A stretch of 64,000 nucleotides of DNA, taken from positions 248,001-312,000 of the forward strand of contig NZ_WBKI01000002.1 of assembly GCF_008830365.1 (NCBI RefSeq), given 5' to 3'. The notes below the pieces were generated by a model, which saw only the letters and a program-made list of their open reading frames with translations, was not told the origin of the DNA and did no database searches. Within the stretch, counting starts at the first letter, position 1; each line of letters starts with the position of its first letter. A program made the translations under genes and the position numbers. The stretch comes from Serratia proteamaculans (GTDB taxonomy: Bacteria > Pseudomonadota > Gammaproteobacteria > Enterobacterales > Enterobacteriaceae). Positions 26,826-36,953 of this stretch are shown here, one piece after another.

Positions 26826-27544
26826 TTGAATTTAAAAACGTCTCCAAGCATTTTGGGCAAACCCAGGTGCTGCACAATATCGACCTGAAAATTAACCAGG
26901 GTGAAGTGGTAGTGATTATCGGGCCTTCCGGCTCCGGCAAATCTACGCTGCTGCGCTGCATCAACAAGCTGGAAGAGATCACCAGCGGCGATCTGATCGT
27001 CGACGGGCTAAAAGCTAACGATCCCAAGGTTGACGATCGGCTGATCCGTCAGGAAGCCGGCATGGTGTTCCAACAGTTCTACCTGTTCCCACACCTGACC
27101 GCGCTGGAAAACGTCGCCTTTGGCCCCATTCGCGTGCGTGGACTGAAAAAGTCGGATGCGGAAAAGCTGGCACGTGACCTGCTGGCCAAAGTGGGCCTGG
27201 CTGAGCGTGCGCACCACTATCCTTCAGAGCTTTCCGGCGGCCAACAGCAGCGTGTGGCTATCGCCCGTGCGCTGGCGGTGAAGCCGAAAATGATGCTGTT
27301 CGATGAACCAACCTCCGCACTTGACCCGGAACTGCGCCATGAAGTGCTGAAGGTGATGCAGGATCTGGCGGAAGAAGGCATGACCATGGTGATTGTCACC
27401 CACGAAGTCGGCTTTGCCGAAAAAGTGGCGTCACGTCTGATCTTTATCGATAAGGGACGGATTGCGGAAGACGGCAATCCTCATGAGTTGATCAACAACC
27501 CGCCAAGCCCACGCTTGAAAGAGTTCCTGCAGCACGTTTCCTGA
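26822..27544 (+). CDS. glnQ: GlnQ, glutamine ABC transporter ATPase
   Basis: 240 residues from a GTG start inside the glnP stop. Walker [10 protein letters not shown] (34-42), signature [15 protein letters not shown], Walker [15 protein letters not shown] and H-loop [10 protein letters not shown] are intact. It energises glutamine uptake and ends the operon before a terminator. Confidence 0.97.
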   Translation: MIEFKNVSKHFGQTQVLHNIDLKINQGEVVVIIGPSGSGKSTLLRCINKLEEITSGDLIVDGLKANDPKVDDRLIRQEAGMVFQQFYLFPHLTALENVAFGPIRVRGLKKSDAEKLARDLLAKVGLAERAHHYPSELSGGQQQRVAIARALAVKPKMMLFDEPTSALDPELRHEVLKVMQDLAEEGMTMVIVTHEVGFAEKVASRLIFIDKGRIAEDGNPHELINNPPSPRLKEFLQHVS

Positions 27545-27556
27545 TTTATCCTGTTC

Positions 27557-27592
27557 AACGGCAGGCGTACTCTGCGCCCGCCGTTTCTATTT
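27557..27592 (+). terminator. glnHPQ terminator
   Basis: AACGGC and GCCGTT outer stem, with GGCG/CGCC inside, 12 bases after glnQ, then TCTATTT. Confidence 0.7.
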
Positions 27593-27697
27593 AGCACGCG
27601 TTCCCACTCCCCGCCTCGTATCATTTCCTACTATATTGCTTGTTTTTATTAACATTTGTATCAATCCGCCGATTTACAGAGCCCCAAGAGAGGATAA

Positions 27698-29917
27698 ATG
27701 CCCGCAACCGCATGCTCCCGATTCGGTTCTCATCTGCGAGAACGTTGGTTCCCCCTGCTACTGCTGTTGGTCACCTGCACCGCTTCCCCGTTGGCGATGG
27801 CGCAACCCGCGCAGAATACCGCGCCCAGCGACCAGACCGAGCAGCAAAAGGCGTCCTACACCGCACTGGCAGATATTCTGCAGGACGACAAAGCCCGCGC
27901 CACGCTGATCGACCACCTCAGACAGGCGGCAGATGAATCGCCCAAAACCCAGACGAAACCCGCCGCGTCAGAAACGCCCGAGTCGCTGAGCGACAACCTG
28001 AGCAGTTTGGCGCAGGGAGGCATCAGCACGGTCAACCAGCGGTTAAACTCGCTGCAAAAGCTGATCGACTCCGGACCCAAACGCACCTTTAATCCCGACA
28101 GTTTTTTCCGAGCCTTGGGTTATTTTCTGCTGACGGTCGCGGCCACCTTCGCCCTGTTCCATCTGATCCGGCGGCTGATCCGCCCGCTGTACAAGCGGAT
28201 GGGTAGTTGGGGCCACAACGCCAAACTGCAGCAAGGACCTTGGTACAAGCTGCCAACGGCGATCCTCGGGGCCTTCGCCGTCGACCTGCTGGTACTGGTA
28301 CTGGCATTGGCTGCGGGTAACCTGTTTGCCCGCCATGTTAATGCCGACAGCGCGACCATCCTGCGCTTGCAAACTCTGTTTCTCAGCGCCTTCGCGGTTA
28401 TCGAATTCTTCAAAGCCGTGCTGCGACTGATTTTTTCGCCTGACTTTGATTATCTGCGTCCCTTTGCATTTAGCGATGCCAGCGCCCATTACTGGAATAA
28501 ACGCCTCGCCTGGCTAAGCGGCCTGATTGGCTACGGCCTGATGGTAGTGGTGCCGGTGGTCGCGACGCAAATCAGCTACCCGGCGGCGGCGGCGGCTAAC
28601 CTGGCAATCATGTTGGCGCTGACGCTGTACGCAGTGGCGCTGATCCTGCGTAACCGCAAACCGATACAACAACAGATTAACCTGCTGGCAGAACGATCCA
28701 TGGCATTCTTCAGCATCATTCTGCGTGGGCTGGGCCATGTCTGGCACCTGCTGGCCATCGCTTATTTCCTGGTGTTATTTGCGCTGTCACAGTTTGATAT
28801 CGGTAACAGCCTGCGCTTTATGATGACCGCAACGGTGAAAAGTCTGGTGGTTATCGGCGTCGGTGCTTTGCTTTCCGGCATGCTGACCCGTTGGATTTTC
28901 CGTCGCATTTCACTGCCGGATGACGTCAACCGGCGCTATCCAATGCTGGAGCGGCGCATTAACTCCTATATCCCCAATGGCTTGAAGATACTGCGGGTGA
29001 TGGTGGTGCTGGCGGTAACACTGCTGTTGTTTGACGCCTGGCACCTGATCAATCTGTATCAGTGGGCCGGCAGCGAGAACGGCGAAAAAATCATTGGCGG
29101 GCTGGTACATATCCTGCTGATTATGGTGGTCGCCGTCTTCAGTTGGACGCTAATGGCCAGCATTATCGAACACCGGCTGGCGTTGGAACTGAGCAATGGC
29201 ATCCGCCCAAGCGCGCGTGAACGCACCTTGCTAACGCTGTTTCGCAACGTGCTGGCCATCGTGATCAGTACCATTACCATCATGATTGTGCTGTCACAGG
29301 TAGGGATTAACATTGCGCCCCTGTTGGCCGGTGCTGGGGCACTGGGCCTGGCCATCAGCTTCGGTGCGCAAACGCTGGTGAAAGACGTGATCACCGGCGT
29401 CTTCATCCAGTTCGAGAACGGCATGAATACCGGCGAATATGTCACCGTCAGCGGCATTACCGGCACGGTGGAACGCATGACCATCCGTTCAATCGGCCTG
29501 CGGGACGACTACGGCGTGTATCACATCGTTCCCTTCTCTTCTATCACCACGCTGGCCAACTATGCCCGCGAATTTGGCGTATACCGCGCCAACTACAGCG
29601 TGAGCCGTGATGAAGACATAGATCATGTTCATGAGGTACTGCATCAGGCGGTAGACGCGCTGAAACAGGACGAGCAGGTGAAGCATTTCCTGGTGGGTGA
29701 ACCGGTATTCAATGGCGTGGTGGCACTGGGTGACCGTTCCTTCACCACCCGGGTGACCGTGCGTACCCAGGCGTTGAAACAATGGGTGGTGCAGTATGCG
29801 CTCGACCGTCTGGTGAAAATGCATTTTGACCAGGCCGATATCGCCATGCCACAGCAGGCCATGCAGCTTTCATATGCTCCGGGCTCGCAAGAGTCGGCAA
29901 CCAAACAAGCTGAGTGA
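27698..29917 (+). CDS. ybiO: YbiO, moderate-conductance mechanosensitive channel (MscS family)
   Basis: 739 residues (E. coli YbiO about 741). Signal sequence, a periplasmic helical domain, about ten membrane helices, then the MscS pore helix and beta domain: GINIAPLLAGAGALGLAISFG (shown in part), KDVITGVFIQFENGMNTGEYV, GTVERMTIRSIGLRDDYGVYH. Opens on membrane tension during osmotic down-shock. AGAGGA precedes the ATG. Follows glnHPQ, as in E. coli. Confidence 0.93.
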   Translation: MPATACSRFGSHLRERWFPLLLLLVTCTASPLAMAQPAQNTAPSDQTEQQKASYTALADILQDDKARATLIDHLRQAADESPKTQTKPAASETPESLSDNLSSLAQGGISTVNQRLNSLQKLIDSGPKRTFNPDSFFRALGYFLLTVAATFALFHLIRRLIRPLYKRMGSWGHNAKLQQGPWYKLPTAILGAFAVDLLVLVLALAAGNLFARHVNADSATILRLQTLFLSAFAVIEFFKAVLRLIFSPDFDYLRPFAFSDASAHYWNKRLAWLSGLIGYGLMVVVPVVATQISYPAAAAANLAIMLALTLYAVALILRNRKPIQQQINLLAERSMAFFSIILRGLGHVWHLLAIAYFLVLFALSQFDIGNSLRFMMTATVKSLVVIGVGALLSGMLTRWIFRRISLPDDVNRRYPMLERRINSYIPNGLKILRVMVVLAVTLLLFDAWHLINLYQWAGSENGEKIIGGLVHILLIMVVAVFSWTLMASIIEHRLALELSNGIRPSARERTLLTLFRNVLAIVISTITIMIVLSQVGINIAPLLAGAGALGLAISFGAQTLVKDVITGVFIQFENGMNTGEYVTVSGITGTVERMTIRSIGLRDDYGVYHIVPFSSITTLANYAREFGVYRANYSVSRDEDIDHVHEVLHQAVDALKQDEQVKHFLVGEPVFNGVVALGDRSFTTRVTVRTQALKQWVVQYALDRLVKMHFDQADIAMPQQAMQLSYAPGSQESATKQAE

Positions 29918-29950
29918 AAAAAGACGCTAGCCCCGGCAGGGGTTAGCGTC
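29917..29950 (-). terminator. Terminator of the chemoreceptor gene
   Basis: GACGCTA-GCCCC and GGGG-TTAGCGTC form a long stem. On the minus strand it is followed by six T, directly after the stop at 29958. On the plus strand it sits right after ybiO but lacks a T-tract. Confidence 0.85.
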
Positions 29951-29957
29951 ACAAGTC

Positions 29958-31262
29958 TCAGTGCAGTGCCTCGGTCTGTTTCACCGAAGCAAATGTCTGC
30001 ATCAGCTTGACCACATCCTGCATGCCAACATTCACCTGATTAATCACTTCCCCGGCATCATTCGTCAGGGCTACGCCGCCACCCGCCTGTTCCACACACA
30101 CCGCCATGCCGGCAATCGCCGCCGTCACACCCTGTTGAATCGCTTTGGTGATGCGCTCAATTTCGGTTGCCGCCTGGCGAGACTGCTCTGCCAGAGTACG
30201 TACCTCGTTAGCGACCACGGCAAACCCTCGGCCGTGCTCCCCCGCATGTGCCGCCTCGATAGAGGCATTAATTGCCAGCAGATTGGTCTGGGCGGCAATT
30301 TTACGGATCGCCTCCACCATGGTGCCTATCTGTTGTGAGCCGTTACCCAGTTCGCTAACCACCGCCGAAGTATCCCGCGCAGCCGCTTCCACCTGTTGCA
30401 TGCCTGCCACCGCCTGCTGCACGATCACTGCCCCTTGCGCGGCGGTCCGGTCGGTATCCAGGGAAAGATGATGTGCATTACGCACCATCTCTTCTTCGTG
30501 CTGTTGCTGGATCATCAATTGGGTGATGTCCTGAGCGATCTTCACCACTTTCACCAGCCTCCCTTTCTCATCGAGGATCGGGTTATAGCTGGCTTCCAGC
30601 CAGACCCGTTCCCCGCGACGGTTTACGCGTTCAAAGCGCCCGGTGATAAATTCGCCGCGCGCAAGACGCTGCCAGTGTTGGCGATAATCGTCGGAGGCGG
30701 CAAACTCCGGTGGGCAAAGCACCGCATGTGACTGCCCGCGCGCTTCCTCAAGCCGATAGCCCATTAAGTTCAACATATTGTCATTAGCATCGAGGATCTT
30801 TCCCTGTGCGTTGAAAGTGATCATCGCCATGGAACGATTTAACGCGGCCAATAAACTCTGATGTTCCTGCGCCTGGGTAATACGCTCTGTCACCACGCTG
30901 GCGATCTTGACGATCTCCACGACCCGCCCCTGTTTGTTCAAAACCGGGGTATAGGTCCCCTGCAACCATACGGTTTCACCGTCTTTGCGAATCCGTTTTA
31001 TATTGTCGGTGATAGGTTTGCCATGATTTAACATATCCCAGTGTTTACGATACGCCGTACTCTCGGCGTATTGTGGATCGCAGAAAATACGGTGATGTTG
31101 ACCGAGCACTTCCTGACGCTGGAATTTCATGGTCTGCAAAAATAAGTCGTTGACACGCAGCACGGTGCCATCCGGATTAAAGACAATCATGGCAACGGCA
31201 TTTTCTATCGCGTTTAGCTCCGCGCGGCTGTGGGTATTTAACTGACTGAATCGTAACAGCAT
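29958..31262 (-). CDS. Soluble methyl-accepting chemotaxis protein with two PAS domains
   Basis: 434 residues, no membrane helix. Two PAS+PAC units (about 20-135 and 140-260; [20 protein letters not shown] and [20 protein letters not shown] begin them), then an MCP signalling domain with the hairpin tip region [20 protein letters not shown] and [18 protein letters not shown]. The layout is like BdlA or Aer-type cytoplasmic receptors, which sense redox, oxygen or small ligands. It has its own terminator and is not in a chemotaxis operon. Heme or flavin binding cannot be told from the sequence. Confidence 0.85.
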   Translation of the reverse strand: MLLRFSQLNTHSRAELNAIENAVAMIVFNPDGTVLRVNDLFLQTMKFQRQEVLGQHHRIFCDPQYAESTAYRKHWDMLNHGKPITDNIKRIRKDGETVWLQGTYTPVLNKQGRVVEIVKIASVVTERITQAQEHQSLLAALNRSMAMITFNAQGKILDANDNMLNLMGYRLEEARGQSHAVLCPPEFAASDDYRQHWQRLARGEFITGRFERVNRRGERVWLEASYNPILDEKGRLVKVVKIAQDITQLMIQQQHEEEMVRNAHHLSLDTDRTAAQGAVIVQQAVAGMQQVEAAARDTSAVVSELGNGSQQIGTMVEAIRKIAAQTNLLAINASIEAAHAGEHGRGFAVVANEVRTLAEQSRQAATEIERITKAIQQGVTAAIAGMAVCVEQAGGGVALTNDAGEVINQVNVGMQDVVKLMQTFASVKQTEALH

Positions 31263-31534
31263 AGAGTGAGGATCCTTCTGGCAGATGATTTAGCGAACAA
31301 ATGCTTTTCATTTTATTTTTCTGCACGCCGCGCCCACACGCAGGCACGCATCACCCGGAGAAATAGGCAGGCCATATTCTCCAGACAGATAACGCTAACC
31401 GGGGTAAATATATCAATTCAGCAAGGTGACTATTGTTTTTTTAATAAATAATTAAATCAAGATTTTTATTAGTGACAACCGCATTGAGAATAACGCAAGT
31501 TGAAGAAATTGAAAGGAAAACGAAAAGTATTATT
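31263..31534. other. Intergenic region between rlmF and the chemoreceptor
   Basis: About 270 bases with no real gene. It should carry the minus-strand promoter of the chemoreceptor. I looked for a flagellar sigma28 box (TAAA-N15-GCCGATAA) and found no convincing match. The part 31430-31500 is AT-rich. Confidence 0.4.
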
Positions 31535-31560
31535 GGCGCCGGTTAAATAACCGGCGTCTG
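31535..31560 (-). terminator. rlmF terminator hairpin
   Basis: CGCCGGTTA and TAACCGGCG with loop AA form a 9-bp stem just after the rlmF stop. The following minus-strand bases (CCAATAATACTTTT) give only a late T-tract. Confidence 0.6.
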
Positions 31561-31564
31561 GTAA

Positions 31565-32575
31565 TTAACGCCAGCGTTCTGCCGCCCAGGCGGCCTGCTG
31601 TTCTGCGTCATGGAAGGTCCAGGCAACGAAACGGCTGATCTTTTGCCCCTGCGCCATCTCAATGGTACGCACTTCGGCCGCACCCGCCAGCTTCAGCGCG
31701 TGGTAAATCGATGGCAAAGTAGTGTGTTTGGAAATCAACGAGGTGAACCACAGGCAGTTCTGCGCCTTGCTGACACTTTCCTCTACCATTTTACGCACAA
31801 AGGCTTCTTCACCACCTTCACACCAAAGCTCGTTATTTTTGCCACCGAAATTCTGTACCGGCTTGTCGGCCACTTCGCCTTTACCCAGCTTGTGCAATTT
31901 GCGACGGGTGCTGGCCTGCGATTCCTGTTCGGAACCGTGGAATGGCGGGTTACACAGCGTGGCATCAAACTTCTCAGCTACACCGATGATGCCGTTAAAG
32001 ATAAACTCCGGCTGTTTTTGCAGGCGTAGACGCACGCTGTTTCTCAACGTCGGGTTCATTTCGACGATCATTTTGGCCGAATTAAGCGATACCGGGTCAA
32101 TCTCCGAACCGGTAAAACGCCAGCCGTACTCACGCAGGCCAATAATCGGATAAATGCAGTTGGCGCCAATGCCCACGTCGAGGATCGCCACGCCTTTACC
32201 GCGCGGGATCTCACCGTCATTGCTGGTCGCCAGCAGGTCAGCCAGATGGTGCAGGTAATCAGAGCGCCCAGGGATCGGCGGGCACAGGTAATCGGCAGGA
32301 ATGTCCCAATGCTCGATACCATAAAAATGTTGCAGCAACGCACGGTTGAGCATTTTAACCGCCGCCGGATCGGCAAAATCGACCGAGATATCGCCCCAGG
32401 CGTTCGGCTTGACGAACGGCTCCAGCCCCGGGCAACTGGCGATCAGCGCCGGGAAATCATAGCGTGAGCGATGACGGTTACGCGGGTGCAGTCCGCTTTT
32501 CTGCTGCGGGAAGCTTTTCTTTTTTTCCACCGTGACGGGCTCTCTTAAAGGTATTTCTGGCGCGTAAGATACCAT
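31565..32575 (-). CDS. rlmF: RlmF, 23S rRNA adenine-1618 N6-methyltransferase
   Basis: 336 residues. SAM-binding site ILDVGIGANCIYP (131-143) and the N6-adenine methyltransferase motif NPPF (209-212) are intact; the basic N-terminal segment (GLHPRNRHRSRYDF) is typical of RlmF/YbiN. Modifies A1618 of 23S rRNA. Monocistronic, divergent from the flavin-reductase-like gene. Confidence 0.95.
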   Translation of the reverse strand: MVSYAPEIPLREPVTVEKKKSFPQQKSGLHPRNRHRSRYDFPALIASCPGLEPFVKPNAWGDISVDFADPAAVKMLNRALLQHFYGIEHWDIPADYLCPPIPGRSDYLHHLADLLATSNDGEIPRGKGVAILDVGIGANCIYPIIGLREYGWRFTGSEIDPVSLNSAKMIVEMNPTLRNSVRLRLQKQPEFIFNGIIGVAEKFDATLCNPPFHGSEQESQASTRRKLHKLGKGEVADKPVQNFGGKNNELWCEGGEEAFVRKMVEESVSKAQNCLWFTSLISKHTTLPSIYHALKLAGAAEVRTIEMAQGQKISRFVAWTFHDAEQQAAWAAERWR

Positions 32576-32649
32576 AAAGCAGCGGCAAACTTGCAGACGA
32601 CGGGAAACGCGTCAGAATAAAAGCTCTGTTTCCCTATCTCAGGTCACCT

Positions 32650-33288
32650 ATGAGCAGTGAGTCCCGTTATTACTATGAACCCGCCGCAGGCCATGGTTTG
32701 CCGCACGATCCGCTAAATGCCATCGTCGGCCCGCGCCCCATCGGTTGGATCTCATCGGTCAGCGTCACTGGCCAGCGCAACCTGGCACCCTACAGCTTTT
32801 TCAACTGCTTCAATTACCGCCCACCGATCATCGGCTTCGCCAGCACCGGCTGGAAAGACAGCGTGGCGAACATCGTCGAGACCGGGGAGTTTGTCTGGAA
32901 CCTGGCGACTCGTCCATTGGCCGATGCCATGAATAACAGCTCCGCCAGCCTGGCACGCGGGGAAGATGAATTTGCTTTTGCCGGTGTGACACCATTACCA
33001 AGCCGTCGGGTGAAGGCCGAACGCGTAGCAGAAAGCCCGGTGAACTTTGAATGTCGCCTGTCGCAATGCATTCAGTTGCAAAGTGCCGGCGGCGAAAAAG
33101 TAGACACCTGGCTGATACTGGGGGAAGTGGTGGCGGTGCATATCGATCCCGCACTGCTGGACGAACATGGCGTCTATCAAACTGCCGCCGCCGAGCCTAT
33201 TCTGCGTGCAGGGGGCCCAACCGCTTACTATGGCATCTCGGAACTACACCGTTTCGATCTGACCCGGCCGGATGCGCAAAAGCGCTGA
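32650..33288 (+). CDS. Flavin reductase-like FMN-binding protein
   Basis: 212 residues, FMN-binding split-barrel family (flavin_reduct). HDPLNAIVGPRPIGWISSVS and NLAPYSFFNCFNYRPPIIGF match the COG1853 group, which includes flavin reductases of two-component monooxygenases. No partner oxygenase is nearby. AGGTCACC precedes the ATG. Its actual electron acceptor is unknown. Confidence 0.82.
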   Translation: MSSESRYYYEPAAGHGLPHDPLNAIVGPRPIGWISSVSVTGQRNLAPYSFFNCFNYRPPIIGFASTGWKDSVANIVETGEFVWNLATRPLADAMNNSSASLARGEDEFAFAGVTPLPSRRVKAERVAESPVNFECRLSQCIQLQSAGGEKVDTWLILGEVVAVHIDPALLDEHGVYQTAAAEPILRAGGPTAYYGISELHRFDLTRPDAQKR

Positions 33289-33310
33289 GTGACCTCATAT
33301 TTTTGATAAA

Positions 33311-33345
33311 AAGCACGCCGATACTCGTTATCGGCGGGCTTTTTT
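33311..33345. terminator. Bidirectional terminator between convergent genes
   Basis: GCCGATA and TATCGGC with loop CTCGT; GGGCTTTTTT follows on the plus strand, and TGCTTTTTATC follows on the minus strand. It serves both the flavin-reductase-like gene and the peptidase gene. Confidence 0.85.
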
Positions 33346-33353
33346 CATGCGAT

Positions 33354-35210
33354 TCAGACCAGACGTGCGTTAATCGCCGCAGCGAAATCACGACACATCT
33401 TTTCGTCACCTTCGGCGTTATCCGCCAGCACCTGCTCGCCGTCCACCACGCGGATATGCACCGCCAGGTCAAAGTCCGCCGCCGGTTGAGGCCGGGCAGC
33501 CGCTGCCGTGATGGTCTGCTGCGCATCCTGCCACGCCTGTGCCACCGTCTGGTTACAGGCCTGCGCCAGATAGTCCGGATTAAAGCCTTCGCCGGTCAGG
33601 CTGCGTAGCGTCTCATCGTGGCTGACACCGTTACCCGGCAACCAGTAGTGACGCGCCAGATCCGGGCCAATCGCCGGGTTATCGGTGAGGTAACCGTCAC
33701 GCTGCAAGAAGAAGTGGCGTGTCTGTTCGACCGCCATCAGCGCCAACAGATAGCCCTGATAGGAACAGGCCGACTCCAGCGACAACAAATGCGGGATCGC
33801 CAGTGTCGGGCGCGGGCTGCCGCTGATGCCCAGTATTTTGTGCTCAACCTCACGCGCCAGCGCGGTAATCGCCTCCGGCGTGCACTGCTGTTCATCCCAC
33901 TGATATAACGCCCATTCAAAGTACGGCACCAGCAGAATATGGCGCTCGTTGAACGCGCGCATCGGCTGACGCGCAGCAATGCTGGCCTCAATCAGCGCAT
34001 CCGGTATCGGCTCGCCGGCGGCGTTTTTCGCATAACGTTTCAGCCAATCGGCGTCGTCCAGCAGGCTGTCGCAGAACATCGACTGGGTTTCGGCATAGGC
34101 CATAGACGTCGGCGGGAACTCCTGCGAGAAACAGGGGGCGTTCTGGCAAATATTGGCGAAATGAGCGGCATGGCCCCCCTCGTGGAACAGCGTATTCAAC
34201 CCCTGAGCGCCACTGCCCACCTGATCCGGCTGCGCCAGACTGGTGAAGTTAATCCGTGCCGGCAGCCATTTCCCCTGCTGGATAAACGGCGGCACCGGCC
34301 CATGCATAAAGCCATTTTCATACTTTCCTTCACGCACCAACAGATCGAGATCCATCCGCGCACCGCGAAAACCGATGTGCAGTCGTTTGAAGCTGTTGAT
34401 CCAACGCTCAAGCGACTGTGCGAACGGGAAGTAAGGATCCAGTTGGCGGGTCACGTCACCGGCGCTGGCAAAGCGAACGTTCCAGGGCTCCAGCGCCTGC
34501 TCGCCCTTCTGCGCCGTCAACTGCTGCAGGCTGCGTGCATTGGCTTCACGGGTTTGCTGTTCGAAGCGATCCAGAATGGCGAACAGCTGCTCCGGCGTCA
34601 TGCGCTCGGTTTTATTGACCTTGTAGTCGAAATAGTTACGAAAGCCCATCTGGCGCGCAAAGCGGTTGCGCAGGCTAATCAGCTCCGGCAGGCCGTTATG
34701 CAGCAGCCACTGCTCCAGCTCACGCAACGCATGCTGCGAGCTACGGCGATAATCTTCATTTTCATTGGTGGCCTGATTGGTCAGCAGTTCGCCAAGCGAG
34801 GCGTTCACCCGCTGCCCGGCGGCATTCAGATGGCTGACCGGGTTGGCCTTACGCCGGGTATAAAGGTCCGCCTCGGCGCTGATGATGTGATCCAGCAGCG
34901 TCTGGGCTTCGGCATCTTCAATGGCGTTACAGTCAAAGAAACGCAGCCAGCCGTTCAGCCCGTGTTGCAAAGCGTCGCGCTGCGCATCCTGCGGCAGTAC
35001 CTCCAGCCCGGCGAGCAACTGACGGATCTCTGCCAATCGACGCGGCTCCGCGATAAAGCGTTTATAGGCGCTTTCCGCCGCCGAGAAGCGTGCAGAAACA
35101 TCGTCACCGCCAGTGCCCATATAGTTCTGCCAGAACAGATCTTCTTTGGTGCGGTGAACCTCAAGGTAATCCTGATTCAATTGATTGAAGTAATCGAGAG
35201 CCTGTTGCAT
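33354..35210 (-). CDS. M3-family metallopeptidase (oligopeptidase)
   Basis: 618 residues from ATG 35210; AAGGA is spaced properly for it, whereas an ATG six bases earlier (35216) sits on the ribosome site. Zinc motif HEGGH (343-347) with the third ligand Glu about residue 374 (MAYAETQ). M3 enzymes (thimet oligopeptidase, PepF, Dcp) cut short peptides in the cytosol. No signal peptide. The exact subfamily is not one of the E. coli pair PrlC/Dcp, so no symbol. Confidence 0.85.
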   Translation of the reverse strand: MQQALDYFNQLNQDYLEVHRTKEDLFWQNYMGTGGDDVSARFSAAESAYKRFIAEPRRLAEIRQLLAGLEVLPQDAQRDALQHGLNGWLRFFDCNAIEDAEAQTLLDHIISAEADLYTRRKANPVSHLNAAGQRVNASLGELLTNQATNENEDYRRSSQHALRELEQWLLHNGLPELISLRNRFARQMGFRNYFDYKVNKTERMTPEQLFAILDRFEQQTREANARSLQQLTAQKGEQALEPWNVRFASAGDVTRQLDPYFPFAQSLERWINSFKRLHIGFRGARMDLDLLVREGKYENGFMHGPVPPFIQQGKWLPARINFTSLAQPDQVGSGAQGLNTLFHEGGHAAHFANICQNAPCFSQEFPPTSMAYAETQSMFCDSLLDDADWLKRYAKNAAGEPIPDALIEASIAARQPMRAFNERHILLVPYFEWALYQWDEQQCTPEAITALAREVEHKILGISGSPRPTLAIPHLLSLESACSYQGYLLALMAVEQTRHFFLQRDGYLTDNPAIGPDLARHYWLPGNGVSHDETLRSLTGEGFNPDYLAQACNQTVAQAWQDAQQTITAAAARPQPAADFDLAVHIRVVDGEQVLADNAEGDEKMCRDFAAAINARLV

Positions 35211-35260
35211 AACCATCCTTTCAGCCGATTCGCGAAATATTCCAGTATAGACGACGGGAT

Positions 35261-36220
35261 TTACGCGCTGCGTAAACGCTCCAGTCCCTGCTCCAGGCTG
35301 CCGACTTCACCGGTAGCCAGCAAACAGCAGGCAATCTGGCGCTGGATCGCCAATGGGATTGCCACTTCCCCCGCCAGGCAACGTTCGGTCCAGCGCGCGG
35401 TGGTCTCGGCATCTTTTGCTGCCGGCAGATCCGGCGTGTCGTCCTGCCCCGGTCGCTCCAGCAGCACCTGCTGCTCGCCATTAACGATATAATGGATCTG
35501 CGGGCAACGCTGCGGGTTGGCGTAGGCCTCGCCTTCGGTGCCGTGCATCAACAACCCACGGGCGCCGATCTGGCGGAAAAACGATGCCACACGGCCAACG
35601 TATTCCGGGTGCGACACGCTGGCGATACGCAACACATCCTGCCCGGTAAACGGCGTAGCCAGTTTGGCCAACGTATGGGCACTGTTGCGCACCCCCATGC
35701 GCCAGCGCATACCAAGCTGACGATCCAGAGGCGCAGACAAGGCCGAAACCGGGATAAACACCACTTCGCCATGATCCAGACGCTGCTGGGCATCGGTGGC
35801 GTCTTGCGACCAGGGCAGGCCCAATGCCTGGAAGGTTTCTGCACTGGTGACACGGGTGCTGTCATCCAACACGCCATGCACCACGACCGGCAGACCGACA
35901 CGCTTGAGCAACAGTGCCAACAGCGGCGTCAGGTTCGCCTGTTTGCGCGCACCGTTATAGCTCGGCAACACCACCGGCATCGGCCGCCCTTGTGGTGCCT
36001 GCAGACACATCACCTGCTGTTGCATCGCCTGGTAAAAACCGAGCATTTCCTCTTCGGCTTCCCCTTTGATGCGCATGGCAATCAGGATGCCCCCCAGTTC
36101 CAGCTCGCCCACTTCACCGGCCAGCATCTTTTGATAGAGCTGAAAGGCGGTTTCCCGGTCCAGATCGCGCGCATGGTTCTTGCCACGGCCTATTTCTTTG
36201 ATAATTTTGGTGTAATCCAT
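35261..36220 (-). CDS. ybiB: YbiB, TrpD2-type nucleic-acid-binding protein
   Basis: 319 residues, like E. coli YbiB (320). Anthranilate phosphoribosyltransferase-like fold: N-terminal helical domain (GEVGELELGGILIAMRIKGE), then VVLPSYNGARKQANLTPLLAL. Members of this TrpD2 group bind DNA rather than act in tryptophan synthesis. In E. coli it follows dinG and is LexA-linked; here dinG is about 5 kb away with other genes between. A 44-base gap separates it from the peptidase start. Confidence 0.9.
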   Translation of the reverse strand: MDYTKIIKEIGRGKNHARDLDRETAFQLYQKMLAGEVGELELGGILIAMRIKGEAEEEMLGFYQAMQQQVMCLQAPQGRPMPVVLPSYNGARKQANLTPLLALLLKRVGLPVVVHGVLDDSTRVTSAETFQALGLPWSQDATDAQQRLDHGEVVFIPVSALSAPLDRQLGMRWRMGVRNSAHTLAKLATPFTGQDVLRIASVSHPEYVGRVASFFRQIGARGLLMHGTEGEAYANPQRCPQIHYIVNGEQQVLLERPGQDDTPDLPAAKDAETTARWTERCLAGEVAIPLAIQRQIACCLLATGEVGSLEQGLERLRSA

Positions 36221-36259
36221 CGTCTGCGTTCCCCTGATTCATTCTGGGTTCAGCATACC

Positions 36260-36892
36260 TTATCCACGCCGCCGCTCAACCTCATCCGCCAGTCGTTGCT
36301 GCGCTGCATCACCGGCACGCAGCCCGGCGATCACCCCGTCAACGTCTTCGGCGCTGCGATTTTGGCTCATCTTCCCTTTGCCTTCACGGTGAGTCACGGC
36401 GATCTCGATGCCGACAATGCCCTTGATTTGCGCAGCAATGTAATGGGCCGGGGCGTCGTCGATGCGCCAGGGTTCAGGCTGGCGTCCTTCCTGCAACGCC
36501 GTCAATCCTTCCAGCTGTTGCCGCAACCAGCCCGCGTCCTCCGTTACCCTGGGCACGCCGTGCAGTTGCACCACGCTGTAATTCCAGGTCGGCACCACCT
36601 TGCCGGTCTGACGCTTGGTTTCATACCAGCCGGGCGAGATATATCCCTCTGGCCCCTGAAATATCACCAGGCATTCCTGCACCTTCTGTAACAATGCCCA
36701 GTGGGGATTGGCACGGGACAGATGCGCCCGCAGCACCACGTTTCCCTGCTCATCGGCATCAATTAAAAACGGCAGCGGGTCGGCTACCAGTCCCTGCTCA
36801 CCCTGGCTGATTAACATGCCCAGCGGGTGGGCACGAACCAGCGCAATTTGGCTTTCCAGGCAGTCATCACGAAATGAAGCGGGTTGATACAT
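36260..36892 (-). CDS. PaiB-like FMN-binding protein
   Basis: 210 residues, FMN_bind_2/PaiB family: MYQPASFRDDCLESQIALVR, HLSRANPHW, VIFQGPEGYISPGWYETK and VPTWNYSVVQLHG are the family's conserved stretches. In Bacillus PaiB accompanies a polyamine acetyltransferase and was described as a negative regulator; here the enzymatic or regulatory role is open. It follows the MFS gene on the same strand by 61 bases and may be cotranscribed. Confidence 0.82.
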   Translation of the reverse strand: MYQPASFRDDCLESQIALVRAHPLGMLISQGEQGLVADPLPFLIDADEQGNVVLRAHLSRANPHWALLQKVQECLVIFQGPEGYISPGWYETKRQTGKVVPTWNYSVVQLHGVPRVTEDAGWLRQQLEGLTALQEGRQPEPWRIDDAPAHYIAAQIKGIVGIEIAVTHREGKGKMSQNRSAEDVDGVIAGLRAGDAAQQRLADEVERRRG

Positions 36893-36953
36893 GGCGTTGG
36901 GCGTCCTTTAGCGTAATCAGGGAGATGAAATAGCAATAACACTCACCCGCGGT

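Noticed and set aside
31263-31564. Possible flagellar sigma28 promoter for the chemoreceptor
   Set aside because: TAAA and a GCTAAAT-like element exist on the minus strand but the spacing (17, not 15) and sequence do not fit.
33939-35492. A 517-codon open frame on the plus strand
   Set aside because: It lies opposite the M3 peptidase and ybiB genes, crosses their boundary and has no family features; it follows from GC-rich antisense codon bias.
35492-36691. A 399-codon plus-strand frame opposite ybiB and the PaiB-like gene
   Set aside because: Spans two recognised genes on the other strand and has no domain.
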